A DNA stretch of 64,000 bases from Aliitabrizicola sp041905595 (GTDB lineage Bacteria > Pseudomonadota > Alphaproteobacteria > Rhodobacterales > Rhodobacteraceae). The stretch is taken from NCBI GenBank assembly GCA_041905595.1, contig JAYRKT010000001.1, positions 183,338-247,337 of the forward strand, written 5' to 3'. The notes below the pieces were generated by a model, which saw only the letters and a program-made list of their open reading frames with translations, was not told the origin of the DNA and did not search any database. The translations under genes were made by a program, and so were the position numbers. Of the stretch, positions 52,363 to 59,882 are shown in pieces (position 1 is the stretch's first letter; every line of letters begins with the position of its first letter).

Positions 52363-52734
52363 TCAGAGCGCCAGGCGGACCAGGGCGAACAGCCCCACCG
52401 CGATGCAGGCGTAGCACAGGCAGGTCACGCCGATGATGAGGGCCTTGCGGGTCAGACCGTGGGCGTAGTCCTCGATCGCCACCTGAGCGCCGTTCTTGAA
52501 GTGGATAAAGGACACAAACAACGTCAGCCCGGTCACGATCGCGGGGAACGGTCGGCCGAAATACTCCAGCACTTCGGGATAGGGCGCGCCCAGGATGCAG
52601 CCGAAGGTGAAGAGGAACACCGGGATCAGGATCGCCAGGGCAACCGCGCTGACCTGCATGTGCCAGAAATGCTCGGTCCCGGTCTTGGACGATCCCAGAC
52701 CTTCCGCTCGCTTGCGATCGGTAAGATAGGCCAT
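52363..52734 (-). CDS. sdhD: Succinate dehydrogenase membrane anchor subunit
   Basis: A 123-residue integral membrane subunit that, with SdhC, binds heme b and ubiquinone and anchors SdhAB. Three hydrophobic helices are visible (VALAILIPVFLFTFGCILG, PAIVTGLTLFVSFIHF, IIGVTCLCYACIAVGLFALV), along with the alphaproteobacterial N-terminus MAYLTDRKRAEGLGSSKTGTEHFWHMQVSA-type. The start at 52734, behind AAGGGGGCG, is chosen; the longer frame overlaps sdhC. Confidence 0.92.
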   Translation of the reverse strand: MAYLTDRKRAEGLGSSKTGTEHFWHMQVSAVALAILIPVFLFTFGCILGAPYPEVLEYFGRPFPAIVTGLTLFVSFIHFKNGAQVAIEDYAHGLTRKALIIGVTCLCYACIAVGLFALVRLAL

Positions 52735-52745
52735 CTTCGCCCCCT

Positions 52746-53129
52746 TCAGAGAATGATGACGGTGAGGACGGTCAGGATGACCGAACCGATGATGACGCCC
52801 CAACCCAGCTTTTCAGCCGTAGGAATGTCGAGCCCGCGGCCGGTGTCGTAGTAAAGGTGCCGCAGGCCGGCGAGGAAGTGGTACCAGATCGCCCAGATCG
52901 AGCCGAGGAACACCAGCTTGCCGAACCAGGACCGCAGCACCGCATCGGCGAAGGCGAAGTAATCCGGCCCTGTCGCGGCAGCGAGCAGCCACCAGACGAC
53001 CAGGATCGCCGCCACGATCAGCCCGTTGCCGGTGATCCGGGTCAGGATCGAGGTCACCGAGGTCAGTTGCTTGCGGTAGATCTGGATGTGGGGGGAAAGC
53101 GGCCGGTTGCCCCGGTTCACGTCAGCCAT
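52746..53129 (-). CDS. sdhC: Succinate dehydrogenase cytochrome b556 subunit
   Basis: A 127-residue membrane subunit of complex II. The family motif RPLSPHIQIYRKQLTSVTSI is at 9-28, three hydrophobic helices follow, and the axial heme His lies in the HFLAGLRHLYYD region. It is the first gene of the operon; GAGGGAG precedes ATG 53129. Upstream (53298-53328) a pair of TGTGATCAC palindromes marks a likely regulatory site shared with sucC. Confidence 0.94.
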   Translation of the reverse strand: MADVNRGNRPLSPHIQIYRKQLTSVTSILTRITGNGLIVAAILVVWWLLAAATGPDYFAFADAVLRSWFGKLVFLGSIWAIWYHFLAGLRHLYYDTGRGLDIPTAEKLGWGVIIGSVILTVLTVIIL

Positions 53130-53297
53130 GATCGGCTCCCTCGTTCTGGCGGGCCTGCCCAGTTGCAGAACTGCGGCGGGCCTGTGGCGGGCTGGAATAG
53201 ATGTCAACGCTGTGAATAGCGGATTTTTGCGGCATGTCACGCCTCACGAACGACGCGGATGCTGCGCGGCAGCGCAAAATGGAAAGAATTTTGGTTT

Positions 53298-53328
53298 TGT
53301 GATCACGATTTTCAGGGGCGTGATCACA
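53298..53328 (-). promoter_or_regulatory. Tandem TGTGATCAC operator upstream of sdhC
   Basis: Reading the minus strand, TGTGATCACG (53328-53319) and CGTGATCACA (53307-53298) are two copies whose starts are 21 bp apart, two helical turns. Together they form a perfect 10-bp inverted repeat with an 11-bp spacer. Further down, GTGACA (53240-53235) and TATTCA (53218-53213), 16 bp apart, are a possible promoter. The same tandem pair with the same phase occurs before sucC (58534-58564). Confidence 0.65.
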
Positions 53329-53358
53329 GCCCAACCAACTTGAGCGACTCGGTTAGCG

Positions 53359-54390
53359 CTAGCGGGGCATCAGGGCCCAGTAGTCGAGATCCAGCAGGAC
53401 ATCGGCCAAGTATTTGCCATCCTCGCCCTTGAGCGCAAAGGGCGCCGCCCCTTGCTTGACCGCCACCAGCCGCAGCCGGACGGCGCCCACACCAGGTGCG
53501 GCGGTTTCGGCCTTGTCGAGGACCTCGGACCAGGCCCGCACGGTGTCGCCGGCGAAGCACGGATTGGCATGGGCGCCGCCGTTCAGCGCCACGATCAGTT
53601 GCGCGTTTGCGAGGCCATTGAAACTCAGCGCTCGAGCCAGGCTGATGACATGGCCGCCATAGATGAGGCGCTTTCCATCCTCGCGCTGCGTTGCGTCGAA
53701 ATGGACCTTCGCCGTGTTCTGCCAGAGCCGCGTGGCCAGCATGTGCTCGGCCTCTTCCACGGTGACGCCGTCGACGTGGTCGATCTTTTCACCCACCGCA
53801 TAGTCACCCCAGGCATGCGGCTCGCCCGCCAGGGTGAAATCATATCGGCTGAAGTCGAGACCATTGGGCACTACCAGCGCATCGGCGGCCAGCGCAGGGG
53901 CCAGTTTCGGCACCACAGCTTCGGGCGCGGGCGCGTCGAGCCGCTTCTTCCGCACCATCACCCACCGCACATATTCCAGCACCGCCTCGCCGCTCTGGTT
54001 CAGTCCCTTCGTGCGCACATAAACCACGCCCGATTTGCCGTTCGAGTTTTCCTTCAGCCCGATCACCGTCGATTCCGAGCGCAGCGTGTCGCCCGGCCAA
54101 ACGGGGGCCAGCCAGCGTCCTTCGGCATAGCCAAGGTTCGCCACCGCGTTCAGGCTGATATCCGGAACCGTCTTGCCGAACACTGTGTGAAAGGCGATCA
54201 GATCATCCAGCGGCGACGCGGGCAGTCCGCAGGACCGTGCGAATTCGTCCGAGGAGTAAAGGGCGTGCCGGGCCGGGTAGAGCGCATGGTACAGCGCCCG
54301 CTCGCCACCCGAAAGGGTGCGCGGCACGGCATGAACGATGGTTTCGCCCAGTCGGTAATCCTCGAAGAAACGGCCCGGATTGGTCTTCAT
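53359..54390 (-). CDS. mch: Mesaconyl-CoA hydratase (MaoC-like double hot-dog)
   Basis: Adds water to mesaconyl-C1-CoA to give beta-methylmalyl-CoA in the ethylmalonyl-CoA pathway. The 343-residue protein has two MaoC-type hot-dog halves: RFFEDYRLGETIVHAVPRTL then VANLGYAEGRWLAPVWPGDTLRSESTVIGLKE in the first, and VGEKIDHVDGVTVEEAEHML ... KVHFDATQREDGKRLIYGGHVISLARALS with the catalytic Asp/His region in the second. Length and context (mcl2 in the same operon, ccr and ecm elsewhere in the window) support this over a generic dehydratase. Confidence 0.9.
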   Translation of the reverse strand: MKTNPGRFFEDYRLGETIVHAVPRTLSGGERALYHALYPARHALYSSDEFARSCGLPASPLDDLIAFHTVFGKTVPDISLNAVANLGYAEGRWLAPVWPGDTLRSESTVIGLKENSNGKSGVVYVRTKGLNQSGEAVLEYVRWVMVRKKRLDAPAPEAVVPKLAPALAADALVVPNGLDFSRYDFTLAGEPHAWGDYAVGEKIDHVDGVTVEEAEHMLATRLWQNTAKVHFDATQREDGKRLIYGGHVISLARALSFNGLANAQLIVALNGGAHANPCFAGDTVRAWSEVLDKAETAAPGVGAVRLRLVAVKQGAAPFALKGEDGKYLADVLLDLDYWALMPR

Positions 54391-54391
54391 T

Positions 54392-54595
54392 TCAGAGTTC
54401 GCCCAGCTTGAGATCGGGGTGGTAGTCGCCCGGCACGTCCTTCACGACGGCCTGGCCGCAGCGCATCACGTTGTGCGCCGCGTCGAAGGCATAGGTCGGT
54501 CCGCCGTGCAGTTCCCACCCGGCATTCAGTGCCTTGGTGACCTTGTGGCAGAAGGCCGAGGTGTCGTCCTCGGACAGGAAGCGATAGAGTTTCAT
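54392..54595 (-). CDS. DUF1737 domain small protein
   Basis: A 67-residue protein MKLYRFLSEDDTSAFCHKVTKALNAGWELHGGPTYAF and so on, a single compact DUF1737 domain known from other bacteria but without function. It ends 1 bp before mch starts and overlaps the upstream nnrU gene by 4 bp, so all are co-translated. It has two cysteines (CHKV and RCGQAV). Confidence 0.8.
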   Translation of the reverse strand: MKLYRFLSEDDTSAFCHKVTKALNAGWELHGGPTYAFDAAHNVMRCGQAVVKDVPGDYHPDLKLGEL

Positions 54596-55149
54596 GGGTA
54601 TGTTCCAAGGAAGGGGCTGTGGCCGAGCCAGATGTGGATGCCGGCGATGATTGCGTAAAGCACGACCGTGCCCACCAGGTTCATCAGGTCGCCCTTCACG
54701 CCCCTGCCATCGGTCGGCCTGATCCACGGTCCCGCGCGGTTGATCGCCACCATGGCGACCAGCGCCCAAAGGCCTATGCCACCAAACAGCAGGACCGAGG
54801 CCATATCGCCGTTCACGAGAAGATGCGCGATCGACCACAGGACCGTTCCGATCAGCATCGGATGGCGCATCCGGGGATAGAGCGTGCCCTTGGTGCCGCC
54901 GACCCCGAACAGGAAGACCGATATCAGCATCAGGAGGTTGTTCAGATGGCCCATGCCAGGGAGCGGCGCGTAGACCGGTACGAAGTCCGCCCCGCGATAG
55001 CCGATCACCATCAGGACGATCGACAGGGCAAGGGCAAGCGACACAAGCCCTTTGCCGCGGTCCCCCATCGCCGCCCGCTGCGCCGGCGCGATCCGCTTGA
55101 ACAGATGGGCCGCCCACCACAGGGCGATCCCGAGGATAAGGAGTGTCAT
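54592..55149 (-). CDS. NnrU family membrane protein
   Basis: A 185-residue protein with five or six membrane helices (LLILGIALWWAAHLFKRI, GLVSLALALSIVLMVIGY, HLNNLLMLISVFLFGVGG, LWSIAHLLVNGDMASVLLFGG, LVGTVVLYAIIAGIHIWL). The family includes the NnrU proteins of denitrifiers and the plant isomerase Z-ISO, with conserved His residues for heme binding: RMRHPMLIGTVLWSIAHLL carries two. It lies in an operon with mcl2 and mch. The actual function in this genome is unknown. Confidence 0.85.
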   Translation of the reverse strand: MTLLILGIALWWAAHLFKRIAPAQRAAMGDRGKGLVSLALALSIVLMVIGYRGADFVPVYAPLPGMGHLNNLLMLISVFLFGVGGTKGTLYPRMRHPMLIGTVLWSIAHLLVNGDMASVLLFGGIGLWALVAMVAINRAGPWIRPTDGRGVKGDLMNLVGTVVLYAIIAGIHIWLGHSPFLGTYP

Positions 55150-55187
55150 GGCTGGCTCCGGTCAGGTTGCTCGCCCTACCCCTGCAC

Positions 55188-56042
55188 CTATTCCGCCATC
55201 GCCGCAATCGCGGCGGCGCGCGCCAGCGTTGCCTCGGCGGTCACGATGTGCAGGTTCTCAACGATCCGCCCATCGACCACGGCGACACCCTGCCCCGCGG
55301 CCTTCGCCGCCTCGAAGGCTTCGATCTGGCGGCGGGCGAGGTCGATCTCGGCTTGGGACGGCGCGAAAGCCTCATTGGCGATGGCGAGTTGCGCGGGATG
55401 GATCAGCGTCTTGCCGTCAAAGCCCATGTCGCGACCCTGCTCGCATTCGGCCTTCAGACCCTCTTCGTCCTTGAAGGCGTTGTAGACGCCGTCGACGATG
55501 GTCAGCCCGTTGGCCTTGGCCGACAGCAGGCACAGGCCGAGGCCGGTCTGCAGCGCCAGCCGGTCGGCGCGGAAGCGGCTGCCGAGTTCCTTGGCCAGAT
55601 CGTTCGTGCCCATCACCATGCCCTTGAGCTGCGGATGGGCGCCGATCGCGGCGGCGTTCAGCATGCCGGCTGCAGTCTCCATCATCGCCCAAAGATCGAC
55701 CCCCGGCGCTACGGCAGTGACGGCATCCAGATCAGCAGGCGAAGACACCTTCGGCACCAGCAGCGCATCGATCTTCGCCGTCGCAAACGCCGCAGCGTCT
55801 GCCCGGCCCCATTCGGTGTCGAACCCGTTGATACGGACGATCCTGGCTCGCGCGCCATAATCCGCCTCGGCCAACACCCTGGCCAGAAGCTCGCGCGCTG
55901 CGGGCTTCTCATCGGGGGAAACGGCGTCCTCCAGATCGAAGATGATCGCGTCGGTCGCCAGCTCGCGCACCTTTTCAAGCGCGCGCTCCTTCGAACCGGG
56001 AATATAGAGAACCGAACGCCAGGGCCGCGTCTGCTGGGTCAT
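55188..56042 (-). CDS. mcl2: (3S)-malyl-CoA thioesterase, CitE-like
   Basis: In R. sphaeroides this paralogue of malyl-CoA lyase hydrolyses (3S)-malyl-CoA to malate in the final step of the ethylmalonyl-CoA route. The 284-residue CitE-fold chain shows LYIPGSKERALEKVRELATDAIIFDLEDAVSP with metal-binding Asp/Glu, MMETAAGML, GMVMGTNDLAKELG and FDGKTLIHPAQLAIANEAF. The context (mch three genes downstream) supports Mcl2 rather than citrate lyase beta. ATG 56042 has GAAGGTG at a good distance; a GTG three codons upstream is rejected. Confidence 0.87.
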   Translation of the reverse strand: MTQQTRPWRSVLYIPGSKERALEKVRELATDAIIFDLEDAVSPDEKPAARELLARVLAEADYGARARIVRINGFDTEWGRADAAAFATAKIDALLVPKVSSPADLDAVTAVAPGVDLWAMMETAAGMLNAAAIGAHPQLKGMVMGTNDLAKELGSRFRADRLALQTGLGLCLLSAKANGLTIVDGVYNAFKDEEGLKAECEQGRDMGFDGKTLIHPAQLAIANEAFAPSQAEIDLARRQIEAFEAAKAAGQGVAVVDGRIVENLHIVTAEATLARAAAIAAMAE

Positions 56043-56217
56043 GATTCGCACCTTCGCAACTTTATTGCGCTACGAATGGCAGATTTGGCATTTCCGGCAA
56101 GACCTGATTTGCCGCAATGCAGAAATTCCTGGTCCGGCGCCGCGAGGCCACCCGATTAACCAATGATGCAGGAACCTTGGGCAGGCTGATGTCGATCTCT
56201 GCCAGAAAGGTTGAACG

Positions 56218-56505
56218 ATGTGGCGCTCTCTGGTCTACCTTCTTCCCCTTCTCCCTTCCGGTTTTCCTTCTGCAGCATACGCAGGCTGCGACCTGCGGCC
56301 GGCGATCGTCGCCGATCTAACGGAACGGCTCGGCCAGACACGGAGGGGGCTGGGCGTCACGCAGGAGCAGACGGTTCTGGAGCTTTTCGCTGCAGATGAC
56401 GGTGAGTGGACCCTGATCGCCACGACTCCGAGCGGAATAGCTTGCCCCGTTGCCAGTGGCCGGAGCTGGACCGACGCGGGCATGGCCTTGCCCGCACGGG
56501 GCTAG
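56218..56505 (+). CDS. Small exported protein of unknown function
   Basis: A 95-residue precursor with a signal peptide (MWRSLVYLLPLLPSGFPSAAYA) and a mature part of about 73 residues, starting GCDLRPAIVADLTERLGQTR. Two cysteines (GCDL and IACPVASG) could form a disulfide. AAGG lies a few bases before the ATG. It sits alone, tail to tail with the TSUP transporter gene. No family recognised. Confidence 0.7.
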   Translation: MWRSLVYLLPLLPSGFPSAAYAGCDLRPAIVADLTERLGQTRRGLGVTQEQTVLELFAADDGEWTLIATTPSGIACPVASGRSWTDAGMALPARG

Positions 56506-56509
56506 GCGG

Positions 56510-57259
56510 TCACAGGCCCTGACTTGCCGCTTCCCAGATCAGTCGAAACGATATCAACAGCAAGGCCCAGACGACGATCTTGAAGAACAACTGGGTCGGC
56601 ACGATCCGCACCAACCGGACCCCGAGAAAGACCGCGAGCGCCGACGGCACGAGCAGCACCGCCGCCACATGCAGGTTCTCGGCCGAAAGCTGACCAAGAA
56701 ACCAGTAAGGCACCAGCTTGATCGCGTTCACATAGGCGAAAAGAATGGTCGAGGTTCCGGCGAATACCATCTTGGGCAAGCGCAGCGGCAGCACGAAGAC
56801 CTGATAGGGCGGCGCGCCGGAATGGCTGACAAAGCTGGTGAATCCGGTCAGGCTCCCCCAGAACCAGCCCGCACCGCGGTTCAGCGGCCGCGCCGGCGGC
56901 TCGGCATTCCGCTGAAGGATTGCGTTCAGGGCAAAGGCGGCCCCGATCAGGCCGATGATCCCGGTCACAAGCCATTCAGGCACGATGCTGGCCGTCGCCC
57001 AGCCCAACCCCACGCCAAGCGTGGTCGCGGGGATCAGCACCTTGAGGACCCGCGCGTCGAATTCCCGGCGATAGGCGTATAGCCCGAACCAGTCGGACAC
57101 GACATAAACCGGTAGAAGCAGCCCCGCCGCCGTGACGGGAGATATGGCCAGCGACAGCACCGGCACCCCGAGCATACCAACCACCGGGAGCCCGCCCTTG
57201 CTCATGCCGACGAGTATGGCCGCAAGCACGGCGAGCGACCAGAAAAGCGGGCCTTCCAT
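56510..57259 (-). CDS. TSUP family transporter (TauE/SafE), second copy
   Basis: A 249-residue membrane protein with about seven hydrophobic segments and the TSUP glycine signature in the first helix (LAAILVGMSKGGLPVVGMLGVPVL). The second-half signature is GFTSFVSHSGAPPYQVFVLPL. It differs clearly from the TSUP protein at 32006: shorter, and without the GVGGGF motif. It is divergent from mdh with a 192-bp gap. The transported anion is unknown. Confidence 0.85.
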   Translation of the reverse strand: MEGPLFWSLAVLAAILVGMSKGGLPVVGMLGVPVLSLAISPVTAAGLLLPVYVVSDWFGLYAYRREFDARVLKVLIPATTLGVGLGWATASIVPEWLVTGIIGLIGAAFALNAILQRNAEPPARPLNRGAGWFWGSLTGFTSFVSHSGAPPYQVFVLPLRLPKMVFAGTSTILFAYVNAIKLVPYWFLGQLSAENLHVAAVLLVPSALAVFLGVRLVRIVPTQLFFKIVVWALLLISFRLIWEAASQGL

Positions 57260-57287
57260 CGCGACTCCTCTCCCTGCGAATCAGTTT

Positions 57288-57417
57288 GGCATACAATTGC
57301 ATGCCGAAATCATGCAGGCGCGGCGAGGTTTAGCGCAAACAACAGCGGCAAAACAGCCCTCTGGCGCGGTTGCCGCGCGGCAGGCTTGCACGATGGGTTG
57401 CGAAGGACTACCCATCG
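57288..57417. promoter_or_regulatory. Dyad and hairpin in the TSUP-mdh gap
   Basis: GGCATACAATTGCATGCC (57288-57305) is an 18-bp dyad with one mismatched pair and resembles a GntR-type operator. It lies 29 bp upstream of the TSUP start. Further on, CGATGGGT (57391-57398) and ACCCATCG (57410-57417) form a perfect 8-bp hairpin 34 bp before the mdh ATG, probably in its leader. Confidence 0.4.
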
Positions 57418-57451
57418 CGGCGTCATTCAACCGGACCCGGAGACAGCACCC

Positions 57452-58414
57452 ATGGCCAGACCCAAGATTGCGCTGATCGGCGCAGGTCAGATCGGCGGCA
57501 CCCTTGCCCATCTCGCCGCGCTCAAGGAACTTGGCGACGTCGTTCTGTTCGACATCGCCGAGGGCACGCCGCAGGGCAAGGCCCTGGACATCGCCCAGTC
57601 GGGTCCGTCGGCCGGGTTCGACGCGGACATGTCGGGCACCAATGACTACGCCTTCCTGCGTCGCGCCGATGTCTGCATCGTGACCGCCGGTGTGCCGCGC
57701 AAGCCGGGCATGAGCCGTGACGACCTTCTGGGCATCAACCTCAAGGTGATGAAGTCGGTGGGTGAAGGCATCAAGAAATACTGCCCCGACGCTTTCGTGA
57801 TCTGCATCACCAACCCGCTTGACGCGATGGTCTGGGCGCTGCGCGAATTCTCTGGCCTCCCGCACAACAAAGTTGTTGGCATGGCAGGCGTGCTCGACTC
57901 CGCCCGTTTCCGTCACTTCCTGTCGGTAGAGTTCGGCGTCTCGATGAAAGACGTCTCGGCCTTCGTGCTGGGCGGCCATGGCGACACGATGGTGCCGCTG
58001 CCCCGTTACTCGACCGTCGGCGGCATTCCGCTGCCGGACCTGGTCGAGATGGGCTGGACCACGCAAGAGAAGCTGGACGCGATCGTGCAGCGCACCCGAG
58101 ACGGTGGCGCCGAGATCGTCGGCCTGCTGAAGACCGGCTCGGCGTTCTACGCCCCGGCGCAAAGCGCCATTGAGATGGCGGAAGCCTATCTCAAGGACCA
58201 GAAGCGCGTGCTTCCCTGCGCAGCCTTTGTCGACGGCGCCTATGGCCTGAAGGGCATGTATGTCGGCGTTCCGACCGTGATCGGCGCGAACGGCATCGAG
58301 AAGGTCATCGAGATCAAACTGAACAAGGACGAGCAGGCCATGTTCACCAAGTCGGTCGATGCGGTGAAAGGTCTTGTCGAAGCCTGCAAAGGCATCGACC
58401 CGACGCTGGCCTGA
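57452..58414 (+). CDS. mdh: Malate dehydrogenase (LDH-like class)
   Basis: Oxidises malate to oxaloacetate with NAD in the TCA cycle. The 320-residue chain starts ARPKIALIGAGQIGGTLAHL, with the nucleotide loop at 8-13, the LDH/MDH catalytic pair in GMAGVLDSARFRHFL (Asp, Arg) and GGHGDTMVPL (His). The substrate-loop Arg is found in VPRKPGMSRDDLL. The start 57452 has GGAG ten bases before it; the upstream extension is rejected. A terminator follows, so it is not simply the first gene of the suc operon. Confidence 0.97.
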   Translation: MARPKIALIGAGQIGGTLAHLAALKELGDVVLFDIAEGTPQGKALDIAQSGPSAGFDADMSGTNDYAFLRRADVCIVTAGVPRKPGMSRDDLLGINLKVMKSVGEGIKKYCPDAFVICITNPLDAMVWALREFSGLPHNKVVGMAGVLDSARFRHFLSVEFGVSMKDVSAFVLGGHGDTMVPLPRYSTVGGIPLPDLVEMGWTTQEKLDAIVQRTRDGGAEIVGLLKTGSAFYAPAQSAIEMAEAYLKDQKRVLPCAAFVDGAYGLKGMYVGVPTVIGANGIEKVIEIKLNKDEQAMFTKSVDAVKGLVEACKGIDPTLA

Positions 58415-58440
58415 TCCGGGTCAAAACGGCGAAATCCAGT

Positions 58441-58480
58441 GGGGCGGCCAGAGCAATCCGGGCCGCCCCGCGTCATTTTC
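58441..58480 (+). terminator. Intrinsic terminator after mdh
   Basis: GGGGCGGCC (58441-58449) and GGCCGCCCC (58461-58469) form a perfect 9-bp stem with an 11-base loop, followed by GCGTCATTTTC. It begins 26 bp after the mdh stop and suggests that sucC has its own promoter. Confidence 0.7.
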
Positions 58481-58533
58481 GGCACCATGAGTCGGGGAGC
58501 ATGAAAAGCCGTTTGCGTTAACAGTTTCAAACT

Positions 58534-58564
58534 TGTGATCACACTTTTCGAGACTGTGATCACA
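58534..58564 (+). promoter_or_regulatory. Tandem TGTGATCACA operator upstream of sucC
   Basis: TGTGATCACA occurs twice, at 58534-58543 and 58555-58564, starts exactly 21 bp apart. Each copy is a near-palindrome, and together they form a larger dyad. A TTGACA (58612-58617) follows 47 bp later and may be the -35 of the sucC promoter. The site equals the one upstream of sdhC in sequence and phase, so a common regulator for two TCA-cycle operons is likely. Confidence 0.65.
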
Positions 58565-58684
58565 TTTGTCATTTTTCCTGCCCGAGAAGGGGATTTTCCG
58601 CAAATCACGTTTTGACACTGCCCATTTCTATGGCATCAGGCCCCGAACGGCGACTTCGACACAACTAAGTAGCGGGACGGTCCC

Positions 58685-59878
58685 ATGAACATCCACGAAT
58701 ATCAGGCCAAGGCGCTTCTCCGCAGCTACGGCGCCCCGGTTTCCGACGGCCGTGCCGTCCTGAAGGCGGAAGAAGCCAAAACGGCGGCGGGCGAACTCGA
58801 CGGTCCGCTCTGGGTGGTCAAGGCCCAGATCCATGCCGGCGGTCGTGGTAAGGGCAAGTTCAAGGAGGCCGAAGCCGGCGAAAAGGGCGGTGTCCGTATC
58901 GCCAAGTCGGTGGAAGAGGCTGCGACCCTCGCCCGCCAGATGCTGGGCCGCACGCTTGTCACCCACCAGACCGGCCCGTCCGGCAAACAAGTGAACCGCA
59001 TCTACATCGAAGACGGTTCCGACATCGCCCGCGAGCTTTATCTGGCGCTGCTGATCGACCGGAAGACCAGCCGCATCTCCTTCGTATGCTCGACCGAAGG
59101 CGGCATGGATATCGAGGAAGTCGCGGCCCACACGCCGGAAAAGATCCTCTCCTTCTCGGTCGATCCGGCCTCGGGACTTTCCGATTTCCACGGTCGCCGC
59201 GTGGCTTTCGCGCTTGGGCTTGAAGGCAACCAGATCAAGCAGTGCGTGGCCCTCATCAAGACGCTCTACAAGGCCTTCGTCGAGAAGGACATGGAGATGC
59301 TCGAGATCAACCCGCTGATCGTGACACCGTCGGGCAACCTCAAGGTGCTCGACGCCAAGGTGGGCTTCGACAACAACGCGCTTTTCCGCCAGCCCGACAT
59401 CCTCGCGCTGCGTGACGAGACCGAGGAAGATCCAAAGGAACTGGCCGCCTCCAAGTTCGACCTGAACTACATCGCGCTCGACGGCGAGATCGGCTGCATG
59501 GTGAACGGCGCGGGCCTTGCCATGGCGACGATGGACATCATCAAGCTTTACGGCGCGGAACCGGCGAACTTCCTCGACGTGGGCGGCGGCGCCACGAAAG
59601 AGAAGGTGACCGAGGCCTTCAAGATCATCACTTCGGATCCGAACGTGAAGGGCATCCTCGTCAACATCTTCGGCGGGATCATGCGCTGCGACATCATCGC
59701 GGAAGGCATCATCGCCGCGGTCAAGGAAGTGGGCCTGCAGGTGCCACTGGTCGTGCGGCTTGAAGGCACCAACGTCGAACTGGGCAAGGAGATCATTCGC
59801 AACTCCGGCCTGAACGTGATCGCGGGCGACAACCTCAGCGACGCGGCACAGAAAATCGTCAAGGCAGTGAAGGGGTAA
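58685..59878 (+). CDS. sucC: Succinyl-CoA ligase subunit beta
   Basis: ATP-grasp subunit of succinyl-CoA synthetase, converting succinyl-CoA to succinate with formation of a nucleoside triphosphate. The 397 residues begin MNIHEYQAKALLRSYGAPVS and include LWVVKAQIHAGGRGKGKFKEA, the metal-binding EINPLIV and NGAGLAMATMDIIKLYG. GVNIFGGIMRCDIIAEG-like (KGILVNIFGGIMRCD) appears near the C-terminus. Standard length. sucD begins 4 bp after the stop. Confidence 0.97.
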   Translation: MNIHEYQAKALLRSYGAPVSDGRAVLKAEEAKTAAGELDGPLWVVKAQIHAGGRGKGKFKEAEAGEKGGVRIAKSVEEAATLARQMLGRTLVTHQTGPSGKQVNRIYIEDGSDIARELYLALLIDRKTSRISFVCSTEGGMDIEEVAAHTPEKILSFSVDPASGLSDFHGRRVAFALGLEGNQIKQCVALIKTLYKAFVEKDMEMLEINPLIVTPSGNLKVLDAKVGFDNNALFRQPDILALRDETEEDPKELAASKFDLNYIALDGEIGCMVNGAGLAMATMDIIKLYGAEPANFLDVGGGATKEKVTEAFKIITSDPNVKGILVNIFGGIMRCDIIAEGIIAAVKEVGLQVPLVVRLEGTNVELGKEIIRNSGLNVIAGDNLSDAAQKIVKAVKG

Positions 59879-59882
59879 TCCG

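Noticed and set aside
53298..53328. CRP or FNR site at the TGTGATCAC repeats
   Set aside because: CRP sites need TGTGA-N6-TCACA and FNR sites TTGAT-N4-ATCAA. Here TGTGA and TCACA are adjacent without a spacer, so neither consensus fits.
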